A stretch of DNA of 64,000 nt from Liquidambar formosana. Lineage: Eukaryota; Streptophyta; Magnoliopsida; Saxifragales; Altingiaceae. Below, one piece after another: positions 1 to 10,358 of this stretch. The stretch spans positions 25,879,607 to 25,943,606 of the forward strand of contig CM077832.1 of the NCBI GenBank assembly GCA_039720395.1, given 5' to 3'. The notes under the pieces were generated by a model. The model saw only the letters and a program-made list of their open reading frames with translations. It searched no databases and had not been told where the DNA came from. The translations under genes were made by a program, and so were the position numbers. The number at the start of each line of letters is the position of its first letter. Position 1 is the stretch's first letter.

Positions 1-327
1 CACCTCACTAATTTTTATTTATCAATATTTTACCAAAAATATAATAGGTTTTTATGAAAATTTGTTACGTAATCCACTAGAAAACATCATTTTGAATAAC
101 TTTGTAGAAGAAAGTTTTTTCAAAATTTATCGTTTAATTGGATTTTTTTATCATTTATCGTCTTTGTTAATTTTAGGCCAAAAAGTCAACCTAAACGAAA
201 AATTTTGTAAAAACTTTCTTCTGCAAAGTTGTTCAAAATGATGTTTTCTAGTGGATAGCGTAGTTAATTTTCTTAAAACCTTTTATATTTTTCTAAAATC
301 TTAAGAAATTAAAATCAATGGGATGTG
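1..327. repeat. Foldback (MITE-like) element, copy 1
   Basis: The two halves are imperfect reverse complements: an outer arm at about 1-130 pairs with about 190-327 around an AT-rich spacer. The most conserved arm segment carries CTAGAAAACATCATTTTGA at about 76-94 and its inverse near 235-253. No ORF is seen. A related copy lies at 8246-8582. The left end coincides with the window edge, so the true terminus may lie outside. The transposon superfamily cannot be assigned. Confidence 0.65.
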
Positions 328-454
328 CAAACAAACTTTATGTTTGTACTAGGAAAAAAAAAATTGAGTATGGAGGATCTTATTTTAAGAATTCGCCAAG
401 GGCCCCAAAAATCTCAGAACCGGCCCTGGCTACCTCCTTTAAAATTAAGAGTTT
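328..454. other. Short spacer with a possible DNA-transposon terminus
   Basis: No gene is seen. The stretch near 401-430 reads, on the minus strand, as a CAGGGCCGG terminus followed by a GC-rich motif, which resembles the ends of plant hAT-type elements. Its partner end was not found in the window, so this is only a suggestion. Confidence 0.25.
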
Positions 455-600
455 TAAGAGAGTAGCAACCACTAATATTTTATTATTATTTAATATATTT
501 TAATGTTTTAGTACTTTAAATATATTTAAACATTATTTTATATGATTCTATATATTTTAAGACCGTTGGAAGTTTAGAACAAAAAACTAACGTGATTATT
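455..600 (+). repeat. Left direct repeat flanking the viral insert
   Basis: About 145 AT-rich bases starting TAAGAGAGTAGCAACCAC recur at 7390-7534 in the same orientation with only about three differences by eye. The viral sequence lies exactly between the two copies, so the pair looks like a duplicated target or a repair product and not like a viral long terminal repeat. Confidence 0.8.
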
Positions 601-639
601 AAGTGAACCTAGGAAAATAAGAGGAAAACAAGAGTAAGG

Positions 640-900
640 AAAACAAGAAATAAAACACTATCAATATTTTACAGAACTAAATACAGAATATATATAATAC
701 ACAAGCTTTATTATACAAACTTTAAAATATAAAAGTAGAAATACTTACAAAAGGAAGAGAGAAGGAGATAGAAGGCTTATAGTAAGAAAAGGGTTGAAGA
801 GTACAAGGTTGGAGAAGGGTTATAAGATATATATATTACAAAAGGATCTATCCCAACAAACCAGTTTGGTTCTTTGTTTATAACCTAAGCTTGGGCGGAT
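640..900 (-). promoter_or_regulatory. Putative viral intergenic/promoter region
   Basis: Downstream of the second ORF on the minus strand lies about 300 bp of non-coding DNA with a TATA-like AT stretch at about 820-840 and, further along, an AATAAAG polyadenylation-like signal (complement of 706-712). Caulimovirid intergenic regions hold the pregenomic RNA promoter and poly(A) signal in this order. The call rests on position and these motifs only. Confidence 0.4.
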
Positions 901-1289
901 TTCAAACAAATCCGTGATCCGAATGTCTTGTCTTCCTTGGCTGTTCATTGTCTTTTTTTGGTAGATGAGCTGATTTGATCTAGATGAGCTGGAAAGTAGA
1001 TTTGTAGATTTGTGGCTGACAAAAGATAAAATTGGCGTGCTAAGAACAGCAAGTTACTTTTTTTTTTTCTTTTGTTTTTTAGTGTAGGAATCTGAACTGT
1101 TGTTGTCTGATTGTGCAGAAAGCGTGCTTGACATAATGATGCTGTCTGAGGACTTGTAGAGTCATGGGAAAATGGAATCCAAAGTCTGAGCCAATGGATT
1201 TGAGTGTCGGTGCTCGAGCCATGGAAGCTGGCTGGCTTGAAACTTGTATTGTGCAAATTAGAAGTTGAAATGGCAGATACTTTACATCT

Positions 1290-2598
1290 GAGAAAAGAAT
1301 TCCATGCCGTAGCAATCATCCTTACTTTGATAATATGGATGAGAAGTGGCTTCGTCTGAATGTTCTTCGTCGGAATCAACCTATGACAAAGTTTCTCGTA
1401 AATGTTGTTTGTATTATGCTTTAGATTTGGCAGATGTTATCTTTGCTTGTTGTTTGGACTTGACAACTAAAAATTCATTGCTTGAGTCTGTTTGAACTGG
1501 GGTCTTACAGACAGATGGATTTTTATAGAGAAATAATATAATATTGGGAGTAGAAGCTTTCTGGGCAATCACTTTATCCCACCATTTGAAGGAGAATCTT
1601 TGGCATGAATGTGGAGTTGGAGGATAACTACCAATGGGAGAAATAACATAGTCCCATTTAGAGATCCATGGGAGCTAGAAAAGAGTAAAGAAAATGAGTA
1701 ATGGAGGACTATGTTCTTGTCCTGGAAATAAATAATGGTTAAAGAAATGTTCAAATCCTTCAAAGACGGGAGGAGGAAGCATTCTGTTATCTAGACCATA
1801 CCAAGAAAACCATTGGTTAAACCAGGCTGGGTATTTTGGTACGGTGTTCTAACAAAAATGGAAGAACCAAGAATGGTTCCTATTAGAATTTTGAAAAGAA
1901 AAGGTCTTGTACCAGGCATTAATATAATCAAAATAAGTATAGGCTTGGGGATAATGTTCTTGAGAGAATCTTTTTGGAGTATGAAGAGCTTGGTTCCAAT
2001 CAGAGTAGGAGAGGACTTTAAGGATCCTACACTCGGAATGGTTTGCAGTTTCCTTATTTGGAACATGGGTAATAACAATAGAATTGGTATCAACAAGGAT
2101 AAATTCATAATAATTTTGGGACTTATCTCTGAGAGGAGAAAGCCAATGTCTTTCTGGGAGAAAGATTTGTTGGGAGATTTGTAAAGCAGTGGCTGATTTA
2201 AATTCTAGTTCAATTGCGATAACGAGCAATAGAGTTTTGTTATAAATGTATGAAGAAGGGTTAACATTCCCTGGTTCATCAAATTGTGCTGGATTGGAAA
2301 CTATTTGAGATGAAGAATGGGAAGGGCTGGCTGCCATTTTGGCATAAGTTTGGGGTTTTAATGGTGGAAGAGAATAACTAGAGAGTTCTGGAAAATCTAA
2401 TGGTGCAAATGGATTGGAAGTTGTTGGGATAGAATAAGGTTGTTTCCCTAAAGGGGATAATGGAGGCCGAATGCCTGTTTGCCGAATGCCATGTTGTTGT
2501 GCATATTGTGCTTGAAAGCTGGATGTTTTGAAAGAAGGAGATTCCTTCTTTGGCATTTCATAGTCTGCTTTGCTGGTTGGTTTGGGTTTGTCACCCAT
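1290..2598 (-). pseudogene. Viral second ORF (unknown function), broken by stops
   Basis: A minus-strand reading frame opens with ATG at 2596-2598, about 10 bp after the end of the polyprotein frame, and runs 249 codons to a stop at 1849. The same frame continues as recognisable coding sequence past that stop, past another near 1675 and past later ones, into an acidic Asp/Glu/Ser-rich stretch near 1380. The N-terminal half is Pro/Ser-rich; the middle is rich in Tyr, Trp and Phe. Position fits the florendovirus second ORF, whose function is not established. It is the longest unbroken non-polymerase part of the insert. Confidence 0.6.
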
Positions 2599-2605
2599 GA
2601 GAGCC

Positions 2606-3643
2606 CTACAAGAATTCCCGTGAGAAAAAATCAGGGACGCTATTGTTCTCTTTTTTTATGAACTCAATTTCGAAATTAAAAACACTTAAAATGGCTTATC
2701 ATCATGCAAAAATCTGTTTTGAAGCAATGTTTTTAACATCTTTTTCTAAAATGGTTTTGGCACTTTTACAATCAACACGGATAAGAAATGACTGATTTAA
2801 AAGATCATATTGGAATTTGGAAACACATAAAACAATACTTAAAATTTCTTTTTTAATAGTACTATAATTCTTTTGAGAGGAATTCCAAACACCCGATGTA
2901 AAACATACTAATTGTTCTTTATCTAATCTTTGCTTAAAAATACCACCATATCCTATATCTGAAGCATTTGTTTCAACGATTTTAAAAGCTTGAGGATTAG
3001 CAATGTCTACTAATGGTAAACGAGTTATTCGTGATTTAACCAATTTTATAATGTTAGTATGGTGTTGAGACCATGCTGGAAGGTTTTTCTTAGGTCTTTC
3101 ATACAATGGTTTACAAAGTCTATGTAAATCTTGGTAAATATTGCTAATATAATATAGGCTTATTAAAAATCTTTGTAATTGTTGTTTATCCTTAATTTCA
3201 TCTGGAAATTTGCTTGAAAATTCAAGATTTCGTTCGATTGGGATTATTGTTCCATTGTAAATATTATGTCCTAGGAATCTAATTTTTGTTTAAAATAATT
3301 TAATTTTTGATTCTGAAAGAACTAAACCATTCTTTTTAATGATGTTTAAAAATGTATATAAATGTTTCTAATGTTGTTCAATATTTTCAGAATATATTAG
3401 AACATCATCTATATAAACTATAGACCATGCTGAATATGGATTAAATATATCATTCATAATATTTTGAAATTTTGATGGAGCATTTTTTAATCCGAATGGC
3501 ATAACATTCCATTCATACTGACCAAATGGAACATTAAAGGTTGTTTTATACCTGTCTTCTTCTTTAAGTTGAATCTGCTAAAAGCCAGATTTCATATCAA
3601 ATTTAGAGAAGATTTTTGCATTATATAATCTATTTAATAAATC
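2606..3643 (-). pseudogene. Viral reverse transcriptase (C-terminal part) and RNase H, broken
   Basis: The reverse-transcriptase palm continues here from the upstream piece. The YIDD catalytic box is at 3404-3415. In-frame stops are seen at about 3644, 3579, 3371 and 3290, so no continuous product is possible. RNase H follows at about 2702-3106 as an open 134-codon segment. In it the usual catalytic Asp of the ETDAS motif is Asn (codon at 2966-2968). After the segment's stop the same frame still shows the typical polyprotein C-terminus up to a stop near 2606. Confidence 0.8.
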
Positions 3644-5281
3644 TTATTTATTGGGAATGAGATACCTTATCCATTGTAAGACTTTATTTAATGGTTTATA
3701 ATTAATGACTAACCTAGGAGCGCCTCTTTCTTTTTCCGTAGGTTTGTTAACATAGAAAGCTGAGCAACTCCATGGAGATTTACTTTTTATAATTAAGTTC
3801 TTTTGTAATAATTCTTGAATTTCTTTTTTACAATATTCTAAAAGTTGTTGATTCATTTGAATTGGTCTAGCCTTTGTGGGAATTTGGGATTCTTTAAAAT
3901 TTGGTTCATAAGGTAAACTGACTATGTGTTTTTTCCTGTTCCAGAAGGCATTGGGTAAGTAAGAGCAAATAGTGGTTTTTAATAGGGAATAAAATTGTTC
4001 AATTTTTGTCTTTAATTCTGGAGTTTGTAAAGCCTGTTCTATTTTTAAAGATTGGATTTCATAATCTAAATATTTACGATGTTGTTCTTTTTTGGAGATA
4101 AGATTTAATGTTGTAATTAATTTAGCTTTTAATAAATCAAAAGTATGAAGTTCCCTTTGTTGTGGTGGTCTGAGGAATTTATAAATTATTTTTTGTCTAG
4201 GCAATGTTGCGTGGATGCCATCATTTTGTACACTAAATAGAGTAATAAGTCTTAAAAAAAGGGTACCTAAAATAATTGGTTTTGTTAAATCATTTAAAAG
4301 AATAAATGGGGTTTCGACACAAATTCCTTGGTTACACACTTGTACCTTCTCAAGTTTATAATCAATGTATATTTTAGTGCCATCTGCGGTAGTTAATGGT
4401 TCTTCTGTTGTTCTTTGACAATATTTTGTTGGAACTAATCCTTGTGCTATACAATTCATGTTTGCTCCTGTGTCAACTAGGGCAAATGTATTTATTGTTA
4501 ATGTTTTATTAATAATAAGATTAATATCTATATGCCACTTTTGATAATTAATTAGTGTTGCAATTTGCACAGCATCTAAATCTTGAATTTGTTCAGATGT
4601 AGTATCTTCTTCTAGAATGTTTTCTGGAAGGGATGTTGAAGAAATTAATTGTTGCGCTAAGTAATTTTTTTTTCTTTGTAAATCTTCTATTTGTGTTCGG
4701 AGTTGTTCTAAAGAATTAACTTGTTCTTTTAAATGTCTAATTTCTATTTTTCCCTGATTAATTTCATACTGTAAGTCTTGAATAGTTGTAGGTCTAGATT
4801 TGGTTTTGTCAAATCTATTTAAAATAGATTTTAAACTATAATTAGAAGATGTATCATTATTTGATTTAATAGATTGGGTTATTATGGTGGAAAGATTTTG
4901 TAAATATGTTCGTTTAAGATCTGGATCTGTAATTGTATCAGCAAAGTCCAACAATTGTCTTTCTTCTCTTGTTAAGGGCATTAAAGATTTTTCTGGCGGT
5001 TTATTGCAACAAGTTGAGGAGATACAATTTTTTATTGGAGATGCTTCTTCTTGTTCAGATTCAGAATCAGAAAAGGAAGAGGATGGAAATTTTCCTAGGA
5101 TATCATCTTGTTTGATTTCATTAATGTCTTTAGTGGATTGTGTATCAGATTGTGTATCAGAATGTTCTTTTAATAAATTATACAATTGTAATTTAAGTTC
5201 ATCAGGAATTTCTAAAGAATCAATATTATCTTTTAGCTTGCAATTGTCCTTATAATGTCCTAATTTTCCACATTTCCAGCA
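3644..5281 (-). pseudogene. Viral zinc knuckle, aspartic protease and N-terminal reverse transcriptase fragment
   Basis: A 513-codon open frame runs from about 5185 to 3644, and the same frame carries a CX2CX4HX4C zinc knuckle just upstream at 5240-5281. Then come an acidic Ser-rich linker, a coiled-coil-like stretch rich in Glu, Gln and Leu, the retropepsin active site DTGA (Asp-Thr-Gly codons at 4466-4474), and the first conserved reverse-transcriptase blocks, with a Pro-Trp-Ser substrate-side motif near 3760 and a LVINYKPLN-type block near 3700. The frame stops at 3644 in the middle of the domain. Confidence 0.85.
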
Positions 5282-6640
5282 TTTAAGAGTTTTTCTGAAA
5301 GAAGATTGGGGATTGTTAGATCTATTAGACTTATGTTTGGTAGAGGTTTGTGATTTTTTGGTTTGATGTCTTGCTGGATATTTTAACCAACTATATTTTC
5401 TATTCTTGTAACGATATTTAGAAGAATGAGTTTGTTTAGTCCTTCTGTATGATTTCTTTTGGGTTTTTCTTATTTTAGAAGATGGTGCTTCTATTTTTGG
5501 ATATCTGAATTGTTCACAAAATTGTCATAATTTTTTTCTTCCTAATTTTTGTTGTTTTTTCATTTGTGCCTTTAATCGAAGATCAGTACATAAAGCTAAC
5601 CTTCCTGTTTGAATTAAGGAAATAATGTCACCATAAGATAAAACGTGATAGTTAATTGAGCCACCTTGAATTTCTCTTAATTTTTGTTTAACCTTTTCAC
5701 TGAACAACTTAGGTAATCCTGCAATAAATCTTTATTTCTAATAATCATTTTGACAATCTTCTCTTAATAGTAATTTACTTAAGAAAACATCTTTATACTA
5801 TCTAAAATCATCTAATGTTGGACATCTTAAATGTGAGAGTATTTCACTAGCTCATTCAGTAATAGTTAATAGATCTCTTAGAAAATGTTTAATAATTGTA
5901 TATATTAAAGTATTAATACTATCTGAAACAGGTTGTCCTCCTACGTCTAAAATTGGATTGTTATTATCATCAACTTTTGTTGCATTTTCAATGTTGTATT
6001 TGTCTTGTTCATATAGGAAGTGATCCCACCAGCCTTTGACTTGGCCAGTAAAACTAGTAATAATCAAATGAAATGCTTGGTTGTCAGAAGCGTTTTGTCT
6101 ATATTTATATGTAGTTACTACCATAATTATTTCATTTATTAGTCCTAAAATTTGATATTCAGGCATGCCATCTATGTTCCATTCGTATATAGAAGTTCCA
6201 CTATACTCACTTTGTACATATTGGGGACGTTCTTCAAATTGTACATCAATAAGTGTGCGTCTAGAATAATAATTTCTTATGGTTGGCCTTGGATGGGAGA
6301 ATGTTTTAGAATGTAATTCCAATGGTTCTTCTTGTGGAATAGATCTGAGATGTATTAATGGAGTAATATTTTTAGTATTAGAGTTGAGAGGTAATTAGGC
6401 TAATCTTTTAGTAATTTCATCTACTAATTCATCAGAAGTGTCTTTAAATCTAAGTTCATGTTCTTTAGGTATTTGATGTAGTTTAAAGAAAAGGGGAGAT
6501 TTTATAGGTTGAGTTTTTGGAATTTGAAAATATGATGTACTTAGTGTTAAGTGATTATCATTCTTAGGTTTAGTGTTTGTGTGTATTTGATCTTGGATTG
6601 ATTCAATTATGTTTAATTGCGTTCTTATTGTATGTAAATG
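5282..6640 (-). pseudogene. Viral coat-protein-like region, broken
   Basis: Two recognisable pieces remain: a 156-codon segment at 5852-6322 with the GWWD motif typical of the capsid region of petuvirus/florendovirus polyproteins, and a 60-codon segment at 5525-5707 that resembles the later capsid portion. Stops and a shift separate them. The basic Arg/Lys-rich stretch at about 5310-5500 leads into the zinc knuckle, as expected for a nucleic-acid-binding capsid tail. Assignment is from motif and order. Confidence 0.65.
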
Positions 6641-7389
6641 CTAATTTGTGTAATTATTTTGCTCAATAATCATTTTTCCCTCTGAAGTCATGGTAGCAGC
6701 ATTACAATCCATAAATAGAGAGGCGGTAAGTGTGTTTTCTCTTATCTTTATTTGAATGTTTTTTAAAGGAGGATGTACAAATTGGATAATCTTATTTTTT
6801 GAAGTTTTCCATTTGGTTGTTTCTTTTGTTTGTACGCTTATGGTTTTTGGTGAAAATAGAGAATTATTTACTTCATAATTTCCTTTAGCAAATATTTGGT
6901 ACCATAAGGGAAATTTTAAAATTATTTTGTGATAATTACAATATTCAATACGTAAGTCTTGTAAAATTTCTAATTCAACTGGATGTATGGTTTTTGGAGG
7001 CAGTTTCTTTTGGAGTCTATAATCGTTAATGTCTTCTTGGATAGTTTGTACAGAGTTATTTAAGAAGTTTGGATTTAATTTAAATATTGATTCTTTTGAT
7101 AACATGTTTATTTGTGGATCATATCTTGTTCCTTCCATATCTGATCTTGTTGGTGACATGTTTTCAATATTGTCTGAGCTAGGAGGGTCAACTGTATAAT
7201 ATGGTTGGGAAATGTTGTTAAGATTTGTTTGTACTCCTGTTAATCTTTCTGAAGGTGTTCTTGTAGGTAATTGAGATTCATATGGTGCTGTTGGTTTTGG
7301 TGCAGAATATGAAGACCTAATCGGTGTATACGGTCTAGAATTGTTTGTTGTAAAATCTGTAATGTTTAATGTAACTTGTCTAGTTGGTG
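6641..7389 (-). pseudogene. Viral polyprotein N-terminal part (movement-protein side), truncated
   Basis: An open frame of about 250 codons enters from 7389 and stops near 6641; the first in-frame Met lies at 7157-7159, but coding-like Pro/Thr/Ser-rich sequence continues upstream of it right up to 7389. The start has therefore been lost at the junction with the direct repeat. No clear movement-protein catalytic motif is visible; the name follows from its place ahead of the coat region. Confidence 0.5.
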
Positions 7390-7534
7390 TAAGAGAGTAG
7401 CAACCACTAATATTTTATTATTATTTAATATATTTTAATGTTTTAGTACTTTAAATATATTTAAACATTATTTTATATTATTCTATATATTTTAAGACCG
7501 TTGGAAGTTTGGAACAAAAAACTTACGTGATTAT
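7390..7534 (+). repeat. Right direct repeat flanking the viral insert
   Basis: This is the partner of 455-600, same orientation, differing at about three positions by eye. The host-like AT-rich sequence continues past its right end without a break, which suggests this copy is joined to the original downstream flank. Confidence 0.8.
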
Positions 7535-7914
7535 TATTAAAATAATATATTTTAATAATAAAAAATTATTTAATATTTTTATTTTATTTTTAAGATAACG
7601 TGATTATTTTTTAAAAATACCGTGATTAAAGAGATAAAATTTTTAAAATGTTATTTGAACTCAAATTTTTACGTGCAATGTTTGAATTTAATTTTAATAA
7701 AATATAAAGCAAAAAATAATTTGAACAACTATTAATTTGAATTTGAGTTTAATCATTTGAATTTAATTTTAATAAAATTTTTAACGGTGATGATGATGAG
7801 TTCCTTCGGTGATACAGCGATTTAATGGCAGGTTGGGTTTCCCGGTTTTTTAATCATATATAGATTTGCTACCTTCTCTCTCCTCTTCTAGAATTGAAGA
7901 GAGAGAAAGTGGTA
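7535..7914. other. AT-rich spacer with a small hairpin
   Basis: No gene is seen. The sequence is AT-rich and partly repetitive. A short inverted repeat at about 7868-7917 pairs GCTACC plus a CT-rich run with a GA-rich run plus GGTAGC. Confidence 0.35.
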
Positions 7915-8056
7915 GCAAAAAAAAAAAAGTGTACTTTGCCACCTTTGTAGGAGCTAGTTAAAGTAGGTGAGGTAGCAATTCCTAGAGTGCTCTAGAAGAA
8001 TTGAACTCAGGTTGATAGAATAGAGGGCTCTATTCTTACCAATTGGACTAACTCCC
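7915..8056 (-). mobile_element. tRNA-derived SINE-like element
   Basis: Read on the minus strand, an RNA polymerase III A box (TAGTCCAATTGG, complement of 8039-8050) is followed by a B box (GTTCAATTC, complement of 7998-8006) with tRNA-like spacing, then about 80 bp of unrelated body ending in a T run (complement of about 7918-7929). No target-site duplication was found. A decayed tRNA gene is the alternative. Confidence 0.5.
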
Positions 8057-8245
8057 ATTAGGTTAAACGTGCTCTGAGTGACTTAAACGTGCTTCTAAGG
8101 ACCCAAAAGGATGTACGGTGCCTGTTTGGGTTAAAAATTGAAAATATGAAAAGAGCTTTCAAGCCTAAACGCACGTTGGGCCTAGAAGTATTCGGATTGT
8201 TGTTTCTCCAAGGGGCCTGGCCTCTATTGGTGTCTAAAGACTAGC
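8057..8245. other. Spacer
   Basis: No gene or clear repeat structure is seen between the SINE-like unit and the second foldback element. Confidence 0.3.
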
Positions 8246-8582
8246 TTTTTATCCCCCCACTTATTTTACATTTCAAGGTTATATGAAAAATATAAAAAGT
8301 TTTTATAAAACCCATACGCGCTATCCAATAAAAAACATCATTTTGAACAACTTTGTAAAAGAAAGTTTTTCCAAAATTTGTCGTTTAAGTGAAATTTTAG
8401 CCATTTATAGTCATTCATTTGTAAATGGCAAAAAAGTTCATTTAACGACAAATTTTTAAAAAACTTTATTCTACAAGGTTCAAATAAAATGTTTTCTAGT
8501 AGATTATGTGATTAATTTTTATGAAAATTTCTTTTATATTTTTCATAAAATCTTAAAATATAAAATAAGTAGGGATGAAAAA
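8246..8582. repeat. Foldback (MITE-like) element, copy 2
   Basis: Terminal sequences TTTTTATCCCCCCACTT on the left and its near inverse at about 8566-8582 enclose long imperfect inverted arms with the same ACATCATTTTGAAC-type core as copy 1. The arms meet around an AT-rich spacer near 8400-8430. There is no coding capacity. The shared core and termini place it in the same family as 1-327. Confidence 0.65.
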
Positions 8583-8614
8583 CAAATATTGGGGTGCCAA
8601 TAGAAAGCTCCCCT

Positions 8615-8885
8615 CCTCCAAACGGATTTGGATTTGGTGCAGGTTTGCACTTTAACAGCACCGTGCAGTGGTTGTCAAATGAGCAACACGTTATAAGGGG
8701 AAGGCTGGAATAGCTAAGATTTGAGAGAAGAATTTGCCGCATGAGTTACGTAACGCCATGAGCTGTTAATGGAACAAATCCCATTTGTTCTTCCTACCCT
8801 TTATAATGTGTCGCTCATCCGACGACAACTACACAGTGCAGTTAAAGTGCAAAACTGCACCAAATCCGAGTACCGTTTGAAACGC
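8615..8885. repeat. Second, unrelated inverted-repeat element
   Basis: A left arm at about 8619-8690 (containing GGATTTGGTGCAGGTTTGCA) is matched inversely at about 8808-8880 (containing TGCAAAACTGCACCAAATCC), around a spacer of about 117 bp. It is a MITE-like foldback lying just upstream of the presumed COQ5 leader. It is not related to copies 1 and 2. Confidence 0.65.
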
Positions 8886-8989
8886 GGATGCGGAGCAGTG
8901 ATGCGAGAAGCAGAATTTTTTTTAATGAAACTTTTCAAATTACAAATATACCCTCGCATTACGCACGCTGAAAGAAAGGGAATACGCTT

Positions 8990-9250
8990 TAGATCCTCGA
9001 GAATCACGTTCCATCATTCGACCTCCCACATTCCAACCGTCATTCTTGCCCAAAGCTTCTTTTTCGTTGATGAATCTCGGACATTCATCTCTCTCCGGCA
9101 ACTGCGCTTCCCTCTCTCCGGCGAGTTTTGCCGGTAAAATTTCTCCCTCCCTCTCTCTTTCCAAATCTCTCTATTTTCTCAAACCAGGCCTTTTTTTTTT
9201 TAAACCCTAGATTTCTTGTAATTTTTTAATCCGTATTGTTTTCCATGGTA
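8990..9250 (+). promoter_or_regulatory. Probable COQ5 promoter/5' leader region
   Basis: A CT-rich stretch (about 9080-9180) is followed by an AAACCCTAG telo-box at 9202-9210, a motif common near transcription starts of plant housekeeping genes. Two splice-donor-like sites, CCG|GTAAAA at 9133/9134 and CATG|GTAAGA at 9247/9248, could join to an acceptor TTTGACAG ending at 13369, 14 bp before the COQ5 start codon. That would make this an untranslated first exon with a 4.1-4.2 kb first intron. It is inferred from composition and motifs; transcript evidence is lacking. Confidence 0.35.
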
Positions 9251-9949
9251 AGAAATCGTGTTTAGCCAATTATATGATTTGGATGGTTTCAATTTACTTC
9301 TGCAATTTTATTATTTTTGCTTTAATGTTTTGAATGTCCTGTGTTACTTGTGCTAGCCCTGTCGGTGATAATTTCTTTAATTACTAACTATTTTGACTGA
9401 TTATAAATCAGATTTGGATGATTGAAGTCAATTCATTGGGTTAAAAGATTACATATTATCTTTTTAATTTTACAAGATAGAACATTACACAACTAGAATA
9501 CTTTGGCAAGTGTGAATTTATGCGTTCTATATATACCTTGGGGGTTTATTTTCTTTCTCAGTGATCTGTGTGTATTCCTCAGATCATATTAATCTTGGTT
9601 TGAAGTCCTTTTGTTTGTCTTATGTAAATTGGGTATGTCTTTTCCTCTGTTAAGCAACAGTGTATTAGAGAAAAAGAAGTAAAAAATCAAATAAGAATAT
9701 CAGATGAATTCTCTCCTCTCAGATGGAGCTATAATATCATGGTCTCATGGGGTAATCAACAACTACTTTCTATAGATCAAGAATGATATTAGCTCAGTAT
9801 TATTAATGCATTTTTTTTCTTTTAAAGTTGGTGGAGTTTATATATTTGGCTGGTGTCCACTTGATATCCTCATTTTATCATAGTGCATTGAATCATATTT
9901 TGCTTCCACTAATCATGGATCATAGTTGGTTTTCTGACTTTATAACATT
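9251..9949. other. Non-coding AT-rich stretch
   Basis: No gene or clear repeat is seen. It may be part of a 5' UTR intron of COQ5. Confidence 0.3.
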
Positions 9950-10314
9950 CAGGAGGTCCTTGTTGATTACCTTAGGCCTCATTTGGGTGAATATTTTTGG
10001 GCGATTCACAATTTAAAATGGAACCCCTTCTGCTCTTATGTAAAGAAAGTTGCTTGGGCTGCTACTGTGTATAATATTTGGAGAAAAAGGAATAGCCGAA
10101 TTCATGGAAACAACCACTCTAGTGTTGATGTAATTTTTTGTAATATTTTCAAAAATGTTAGATGTAGATTAGTGGAGTCCAAAAGGCTTATTGACAATCA
10201 TAGAACTAGATATTTTTGTGTAAATTGGGGCTTTTGCTTTGCCCATTTTCAGTTGTAATTAGTTGGCAATGTGCCAGGGTGTATTCTTTCCTTTTCTTTG
10301 TAATGATATTCTTA

Positions 10315-10345
<31 letters not shown>

Positions 10346-10358
10346 AAAAAAAAAAAAA
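9950..10358 (+). mobile_element. 5'-truncated LINE (L1-type), 3' end only, family A
   Basis: The frame at 9983-10258 matches the last ~90 residues of the ORF2 protein at 34913-37182 (shared VYNIW and RNSR motifs near the C-terminus), followed by a short 3' UTR and a tail. The tail is unusual: a run of 16 C (10319-10334) then 24 A (10335-10358). The family-A copy at 34913 has only CCC before its A run. The 5' boundary is approximate and no target-site duplication was recognised. Confidence 0.7.

Larger units (their letters stand above)
601..7389 (-). mobile_element. Endogenous plant pararetrovirus (caulimovirid), florendovirus/petuvirus-like, degenerate
   Basis: Read on the minus strand, the order is a movement/N-terminal polyprotein part, a coat-protein-like region, a CX2CX4HX4C zinc knuckle, an aspartic protease, a reverse transcriptase with a YIDD box, RNase H, and then a second ORF that starts about 10 bp after the first ends. 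That order on a single polyprotein followed by a second ORF of unknown role is known for florendoviruses and resembles petuviruses. No integrase is seen, as expected for this family. Many in-frame stops and shifts break the polyprotein, so this is a fossil. The 5' end of the polyprotein frame is cut at 7389, where the flanking direct repeat begins, so the copy is partial at its movement-protein end. Confidence 0.85.

Noticed and set aside
455..7534. Flanking 145-bp repeats as viral LTRs
   Set aside because: They lack TG...CA ends, a primer site or any viral coding link, and the viral frame is cut at their edge; caulimovirids have no true LTRs.
9202..9210. Telomere remnant
   Set aside because: A single AAACCCTAG is a common plant promoter motif, not a telomeric array.
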